DNA of 11,361 bases from Nevskiaceae bacterium. Its GTDB lineage: Bacteria > Pseudomonadota > Gammaproteobacteria > Steroidobacterales > Steroidobacteraceae. The stretch spans positions 1 to 11,361 of the forward strand of contig JAITMN010000068.1 of the NCBI GenBank assembly GCA_031277355.1, in the 5' to 3' direction. The notes beneath the pieces are model-generated. The model searched no databases and was not told the origin of the DNA. It saw only the letters and a list, made by a program, of their open reading frames with translations. The position numbers and the translations under genes are program-made. Positions 7,805 to 11,361 of this stretch are shown one piece after another; position 1 is the stretch's first letter; every line of letters begins with the position of its first letter.

Positions 7805-7881
7805 AGCGGGAAAATTTCTTAAAGTTGGTATTTAGATAAAATATATTTATATTAAATTGAGTTTTTTGTTAGAATTTTCGG
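7805..7881. other. AT-rich spacer between glgA and the ATPase gene
   Basis: This 77-base spacer is strikingly AT-rich within GC-rich surroundings. It holds a perfect 10-base palindrome AAATATATTT (7839-7848) and a TTTTTT run, but no hairpin plus T-run that would make a convincing glgA terminator. It ends in a candidate -10 box. Possible roles are a promoter UP region, a binding site for a nucleoid protein that prefers AT-rich DNA, or a boundary of acquired DNA. Confidence 0.6.
7870..7875 (+). promoter_or_regulatory. Candidate -10 box (TAGAAT) of the DUF4143-type ATPase gene
   Basis: TAGAAT matches TATAAT at 5 of 6 bases and is followed by TTTCGG and then the ATG at 7882, so the predicted start point is the A of the start codon. 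There is no Shine-Dalgarno sequence. The DNA upstream is AT-rich but has no good -35 hexamer at 16-18 bases. Confidence 0.5.
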
Positions 7882-9315
7882 ATGGAGATCGCACGGGAAG
7901 AGATTGTCACGGTTCTGACGCAGTTCAATCCCTGGTGGCGGGGCGACCCCATTCCCGACCTGCCGGGGTGGCGGCGGGCGGGTTTCCGCGAGTTGCATTA
8001 CTGGATCACGGCCCCGCCTGCGCCACGCGCCATCCTGCTCTCCGGCGCGCGGCAGATCGGCAAGACCACGCTGATGTTGCAGGCCGTCGAGGCGCTGCTG
8101 CGCGCGGGCGTCCCAGCCGCCAACATCGTGTACGCCACCTTCGATCACCCGCTGCTGAAGCTGGCCGGCATCGACGCCGTGCTCGATGCGTGGCGCGAGC
8201 GCGAACCCCGGGCCGACGGGCCGGAGTACCTGTTTCTCGACGAAGCTCAGTTCATTCGCGACTGGGGCACCTGGATCAAACATCAGGTGGACTTTCGCAA
8301 GGATCGGCGCATCGCCTTCACCGGCTCGGCGATGCCGCTGGCGCAGGCTGGCCAGGAATCCGGCGTGGGGCGCTGGCATACGATCCGGCTGACCACGCTG
8401 TCGTTTTACGAATACCTGCAAATCAAGCAACTGCCGCTGCCCGCGCTGCCGCCGCTGCGCAGCCTGCGTGAACTGTTCGACTGGCCACAGGCGGATTTTT
8501 ATCGCGCCAGCGACGGCGCGCGCGCTCATGTGGGGCACTTTCACGAATACCTGCTGCGCGGCGGATTTCCGCAAACTGCGCAGATCGACAGCATCCCGCA
8601 GGCCCAGCGCCTGCTGCGCGAAGACATCATCGACAAGGTGCTCAAGCGCGACATGACGGCGTTGTTCGGCGTGCGCCGCATCCTCGATCTGGAACACACC
8701 TTCCTGTATCTGTGCCTGCACGATGGCGGCCTGCTCGACATGGTGAATCTGTGTTCCAACCTCGAAGTCAAACGGCCCACGGCGCAACACTTCATCGAAT
8801 TGCTGGAAGCCACGAATCTGATTTACCGGCTGCCGCCGTTTGGCTATGGCAAGGATGTGCTGCGGGCGCGTTTCAAGGTTTATCTGGCCGATGCCGCCAT
8901 TGCTCCGGCGGTGATGCTCAAGGGCAAGAGCCTGCTGGAAGATGCGACCGCGCTGGGCATCGCCACCGAAACAGCCGTGTTCAAGCATCTGTTCGCACGT
9001 TATTACCGCCAGAGCGTGCGTTTCAGCTATTGGCGCGGCAAGCAGGATCGCGAAGTGGACATGGTGGCGGAGGTGGACGGCGAGATCATTCCCTTCGAGG
9101 TGAAGTATCGCGCGCAGCACACCGGCGCACGGGAATTGAAGGGTTTGCTTGAACTGTGCGAGCGCAAGAACATCTCGCGCGGCTATGTGGTGACCAAGTC
9201 ACTGGATGACTTCGGGCCGATAACGGGGCTCGATGGCGTCAGCGCCACGCAGATCATGCGCGTGCCGGCGGCGCTGCTGTGCTTCTGGATGGGAGCAGCG
9301 GAAGTCGCCGCGTGA
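7882..9315 (+). CDS. AAA-type ATPase with DUF4143-like C-terminal part
   Basis: The 477-residue protein resembles the widespread lone bacterial and archaeal ATPases with an AAA_14 domain followed by DUF4143. Visible features are a Walker A motif GARQIGKT (55-62), a Walker B motif YLFLDEA (116-122), a GSAMPL segment like the sensor-1 region, EYLLRGGFPQT typical of the DUF4143 junction, and a C-terminal REVDMVAEVDGEIIPFEVKY in which D393, E406 and K408 fit a PD-(D/E)XK nuclease-like core. The cellular role of this family is not settled; stress, toxin-antitoxin-like and mobile-DNA links have been proposed. It stands alone as a single gene, converges on the lipoprotein gene with 21 bases between the stops, and is preceded by an AT-rich spacer. 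Its codon use looks broadly like that of its neighbours. No partner gene is seen. Confidence 0.87.
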   Translation: MEIAREEIVTVLTQFNPWWRGDPIPDLPGWRRAGFRELHYWITAPPAPRAILLSGARQIGKTTLMLQAVEALLRAGVPAANIVYATFDHPLLKLAGIDAVLDAWREREPRADGPEYLFLDEAQFIRDWGTWIKHQVDFRKDRRIAFTGSAMPLAQAGQESGVGRWHTIRLTTLSFYEYLQIKQLPLPALPPLRSLRELFDWPQADFYRASDGARAHVGHFHEYLLRGGFPQTAQIDSIPQAQRLLREDIIDKVLKRDMTALFGVRRILDLEHTFLYLCLHDGGLLDMVNLCSNLEVKRPTAQHFIELLEATNLIYRLPPFGYGKDVLRARFKVYLADAAIAPAVMLKGKSLLEDATALGIATETAVFKHLFARYYRQSVRFSYWRGKQDREVDMVAEVDGEIIPFEVKYRAQHTGARELKGLLELCERKNISRGYVVTKSLDDFGPITGLDGVSATQIMRVPAALLCFWMGAAEVAA

Positions 9316-9336
9316 TGCGCGGAATCGACGCTGAAG

Positions 9337-9786
9337 TCAGCGCAGGTCAAAACTGCCTTTCTTGTCGAACGGAATGCTGCGCAACAACCCCGATGACAGC
9401 GACACCTTGCCGGTGAGTTGGTAGTCCAGCTTGTCGAGCTTGCCGCCACCGCCGAGCAGACGAAACAGCGTGCCGGCGATGTTGGCGTTCATGTTCAGAT
9501 CAAAGTCGGTGGAACCCAGCGCCGGCACGGTGAAGGCGCGTTCGGATTCGCCGGTGGCGAACGCTGCGCCGTTGACGCGCATCTGATAGACGATGCCTTT
9601 GACCGGCAGTTCGCGGTCGTTGGGGTTGGTCACGCGCACCGTCAGGCGCAGGCGTTGGCCCGACAGATCACCGCCGAGCATTCTGACGTTGACCACGTCG
9701 AGGTCCGGGGCTTTCAGATCGGTGACGCTGCTGCATGCGGCCAGCAGCAGCAACATCGACAGCATCAGCGTGCGCAGTGGTTGCAT
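9337..9786 (-). CDS. LEA14-like (LEA type 2/WHy domain) lipoprotein
   Basis: The 149-residue product begins with a lipoprotein signal peptide: a short positive N-region, a Leu/Met-rich core and the lipobox LAAC, with C18 as the lipidated residue. The next residues are serines, not aspartate, so outer-membrane sorting is expected. The rest (about 25-145) looks like the LEA_2 beta-sandwich domain, with LTVRVTNPNDRELPVKGI (NPN signature) and a late SGKV-like strand (LTGKVSLSSGLLRSIPFDKKG). LEA14/WHy proteins are associated with desiccation and osmotic stress, but the bacterial lipoprotein forms are poorly understood. I chose ATG 9786 because AGGA lies 9 bases upstream. It starts 4 bases after the malQ stop, so it belongs to the GH57-malQ operon. 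Its molecular role is unknown. Confidence 0.85.
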   Translation of the reverse strand: MQPLRTLMLSMLLLLAACSSVTDLKAPDLDVVNVRMLGGDLSGQRLRLTVRVTNPNDRELPVKGIVYQMRVNGAAFATGESERAFTVPALGSTDFDLNMNANIAGTLFRLLGGGGKLDKLDYQLTGKVSLSSGLLRSIPFDKKGSFDLR

Positions 9787-9790
9787 TGGT

Positions 9791-11155
9791 TCACATCCTG
9801 CCATACAGCCCATTGAGTTCACGATAACGCGCCGCAAGGCCATCAGACAATGCGCCATCGGGCAAACGCCAGCTCCAATTGCCGGTGATCGTGCCGGGGC
9901 GGTTCAGGCGCGTGTCGCTGCCAAGGCCGAGCAGGTCTTGCATCGGCAGCACGGTCAGCGCACCCACCGACGCCAGCGCAGCGCGACGCAGCGCATCCAC
10001 CGCTTCGCTGTCGGCGCGGCCCAGATAGCGGCGCACCAGATCGCGCGTGGGCGATGGCAGGCTGGCGTACCAGCCGGCCAGCGTGTCGTTGTCGTGCGTG
10101 CCGGTGTAGACGACGCTGTCGGCTTCGTGACGATGCGGCAGATGCAGATTCAGCGCATCGCCGTCGAAGCCAAATTGCAGCACGCGCATGCCGGGCAGAC
10201 CATGCCATCGGCGCAGCGCGGTGACATCGGGCGTAATCACGCCCAAATCTTCGGCCACCAGTTCAAGGCTCGGCAGCGCATGCAACGCGGTTCGCAGCAA
10301 CGCTTCGCCCGGAGCCTTGATCCATTCGCCGCCGCGCGCATTGATGGCATCGGCGGCAACGGACCAGTAGGCGGCAAGACCGCGAAAGTGATCCAGGCGC
10401 AGCAGGTCGTAGCGCGCGGCTTGCCAGCGCAGACGCCGCAGCCAGAAGGTGAAGCCGTCCTGCTGCATGTGCGGCCAGTCGTACAGCGGATTGCCCCAGA
10501 GCTGGCCGTCTTCGGCGAAGTAATCCGGCGGCACACCGGCCACATGCAACGGCGCGCCATCGGCGTTCAACTGGAATTGTTCGCGCGAGGTCCAGGTGGA
10601 TACCGAATCCGGGGCGACATAGATCGGCAGATCACCGAACAGGAATACGCCGCGTGCGGCAGCGTGAGCGCGCAGCGCCTGCCACTGTGCATCGAAGCGC
10701 CACTGCGCACGCATCGTGGCTTCGATGGGCGCGGCGTATACGCGGCGCGCGGCGGTCAGCGCGATGGGATGACGATCTCGCAGCGGCTCGGGCCATTGCC
10801 ACCACGGCGCGCGGCGCGCGGCGGAAATGGCTTCAAACAGCGCGTAGTCGTCGAGCCAGTCTTTTGCCTTCTCGCGCCACGCGGCGAAGTCGGCGTCGGT
10901 TCCGGGGTCGGGCGCACGCGGGTCGATGTAGCGCTCATCGCCTGCGCGATCCGAGCGCGACCAGTACGGTGAACCATCGGCTCCGGCGGGGACCAGTGGC
11001 AAGACTTGCCAGATCGAGAAGCCGGCTTCGGCAAGCCAATCGACGAAGGTGAAAGCTGCTGCGCCCAATGCGCCCTGCCCTTCACGCAACAGCGCAGACA
11101 CCGGCAGCAGAACACCGGCGCGGCGGCGCGACAGCAAACGCGGCGCGGTGTTCAT
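9791..11155 (-). CDS. malQ: MalQ, 4-alpha-glucanotransferase (amylomaltase, GH77)
   Basis: MalQ cleaves an alpha-1,4-glucan and transfers the released segment to another glucan or to glucose, remodelling maltodextrins in the cytosol. The 454-residue protein belongs to the short Thermus-like type, not the roughly 690-residue E. coli type. The nucleophile D255 lies in RLDHFRGL, the acid/base E302 in VAEDLGVITP, and the transition-state aspartate D355 in YTGTHDNDT; all three catalytic residues are present. The N-terminus RAGVLLPVSAL and IWQVLPLVPAGADGSPYWS is typical of the family and fixes the start at 11155. The open frame continues upstream to 11338 but that part overlaps the GH57 gene and is not MalQ-like. 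The start overlaps the GH57 stop by 4 bases (ATGA), and the lipoprotein gene follows after 4 bases. Confidence 0.95.
   Translation of the reverse strand: MNTAPRLLSRRRAGVLLPVSALLREGQGALGAAAFTFVDWLAEAGFSIWQVLPLVPAGADGSPYWSRSDRAGDERYIDPRAPDPGTDADFAAWREKAKDWLDDYALFEAISAARRAPWWQWPEPLRDRHPIALTAARRVYAAPIEATMRAQWRFDAQWQALRAHAAARGVFLFGDLPIYVAPDSVSTWTSREQFQLNADGAPLHVAGVPPDYFAEDGQLWGNPLYDWPHMQQDGFTFWLRRLRWQAARYDLLRLDHFRGLAAYWSVAADAINARGGEWIKAPGEALLRTALHALPSLELVAEDLGVITPDVTALRRWHGLPGMRVLQFGFDGDALNLHLPHRHEADSVVYTGTHDNDTLAGWYASLPSPTRDLVRRYLGRADSEAVDALRRAALASVGALTVLPMQDLLGLGSDTRLNRPGTITGNWSWRLPDGALSDGLAARYRELNGLYGRM
9796..9799 (-). promoter_or_regulatory. Ribosome binding site of the LEA14-like lipoprotein gene
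   Basis: AGGA on the minus strand lies 9 bases before the ATG at 9786, within the last malQ codons (AGGATGTGA includes the malQ stop). It supports the chosen start and coupling to malQ translation, and contrasts with the leaderless-looking first genes. Confidence 0.55.
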
Positions 11156-11361
11156 GCACGCCGCATCACGCCGCCGCCTTCGGGCGCACGCTCGTCGATG
11201 CACTGACCCGTGCTGATGGGATGCGCAAGCTCCGCAGGCGCATCCAGATCGAGCGCGTGGTACAGGCTCGTGAGTTGACGGCGATACAGTTCGTCGAAAT
11301 CGCGCACCGCGCCGGCGGGGTTGTAATCGCCGAACCACCAGAACCAGTCGGAGGCTTCGCA
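11152..11361 (-). CDS. C-terminal end of a GH57 family glycosidase, cut by the window edge
   Basis: Only the last 69 residues are in the window. They read EASDWFWWFGDYNPAG, then FDELYRRQLTSLYHALDLDAP and ELAHPIS, a pattern I recognise as the C-terminus of bacterial GH57 proteins of the alpha-amylase/amylopullulanase type, which act on alpha-glucans. The catalytic domain lies beyond the right edge, so the exact activity (hydrolase, transferase or branching) cannot be told. The stop overlaps the malQ start in ATGA, which supports one operon and a shared role in glucan or maltodextrin turnover. Confidence 0.75.
   Translation of the reverse strand, partial: CEASDWFWWFGDYNPAGAVRDFDELYRRQLTSLYHALDLDAPAELAHPISTGQCIDERAPEGGGVMRRA

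Noticed and set aside
7861..7868. The TTTTTT run after glgA as an intrinsic terminator
   Set aside because: No GC-rich hairpin stands directly before it; the preceding bases are AT-rich promoter-like DNA.
7852..9120. A minus-strand open frame of about 420 codons opposite the ATPase gene
   Set aside because: It begins inside the ATPase gene and its residue composition is that of a GC-driven shadow, whereas the plus strand has Walker motifs in the right order.
9329..9342. A 5-bp hairpin (CGCTG, loop AAGT, CAGCG) between the converging ATPase and lipoprotein genes
   Set aside because: It is short, has no T-run on either side and partly overlaps the lipoprotein stop codon, so it is too weak to call a terminator.
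9593..10972. A plus-strand open frame of about 460 codons opposite malQ and the lipoprotein gene
   Set aside because: The minus strand holds all three GH77 catalytic residues and a lipobox; the plus-strand product has no recognisable motif.
11156..11338. An N-terminal extension of MalQ starting at 11338
   Set aside because: The extra residues are Arg-rich and unlike GH77, while another frame of the same strand here encodes a recognisable GH57 C-terminus ending in an ATGA overlap.

Overview
The window is GC-rich bacterial chromosome, densely coded, with nine protein genes (two cut by the window edges) and no RNA gene, CRISPR array, transposase or gap above 300 bases. TtcA with its iron-sulfur cysteines at exactly the Escherichia coli positions, a gammaproteobacterial-looking RND pump and GlgA/MalQ/GH57 glucan genes suggest a gammaproteobacterium, perhaps of the Xanthomonadales/Nevskiales side. 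That placement is inference from the overall look, not from a search.

Left block (1-6291, minus strand, read right to left): a class C beta-lactamase-fold protein that seems to have lost its catalytic residues; a stem-loop; a membrane fusion protein; an RND efflux pump whose start overlaps the fusion-protein stop (ATGA); and ttcA, a tRNA 2-thiocytidine synthetase, 18 bases behind the pump. The outer membrane channel and a local regulator of the pump are not in the window.

Middle (6320-9315, plus strand): glgA, the ADP-glucose glycogen synthase, fires divergently from the beta-lactamase-like gene across only 28 bases. It is followed by a 77-base AT-rich spacer and a lone DUF4143-type ATPase with a PD-(D/E)XK-like C-terminus.

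Right block (9337-11361, minus strand): the C-terminal end of a GH57 glycosidase, malQ (4-alpha-glucanotransferase) and a small LEA14-like lipoprotein, joined by a 4-base overlap and a 4-base gap, so very probably one operon. Together with glgA this makes the right half a storage-glucan locus (chain synthesis by GlgA; chain rearrangement by MalQ and GH57), with the ATPase gene sitting inside it.

The most interesting signal is regulatory. All four genes that look like transcription-unit starts lack a Shine-Dalgarno sequence and instead show a TANNNT box followed by 6-7 bases and the ATG, which predicts leaderless mRNAs. Two coupled internal genes (pump, lipoprotein) do carry Shine-Dalgarno-like sequences. 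At 6285-6326 two such promoters face away from each other with their -10 boxes 4 bases apart, so they should compete for polymerase.
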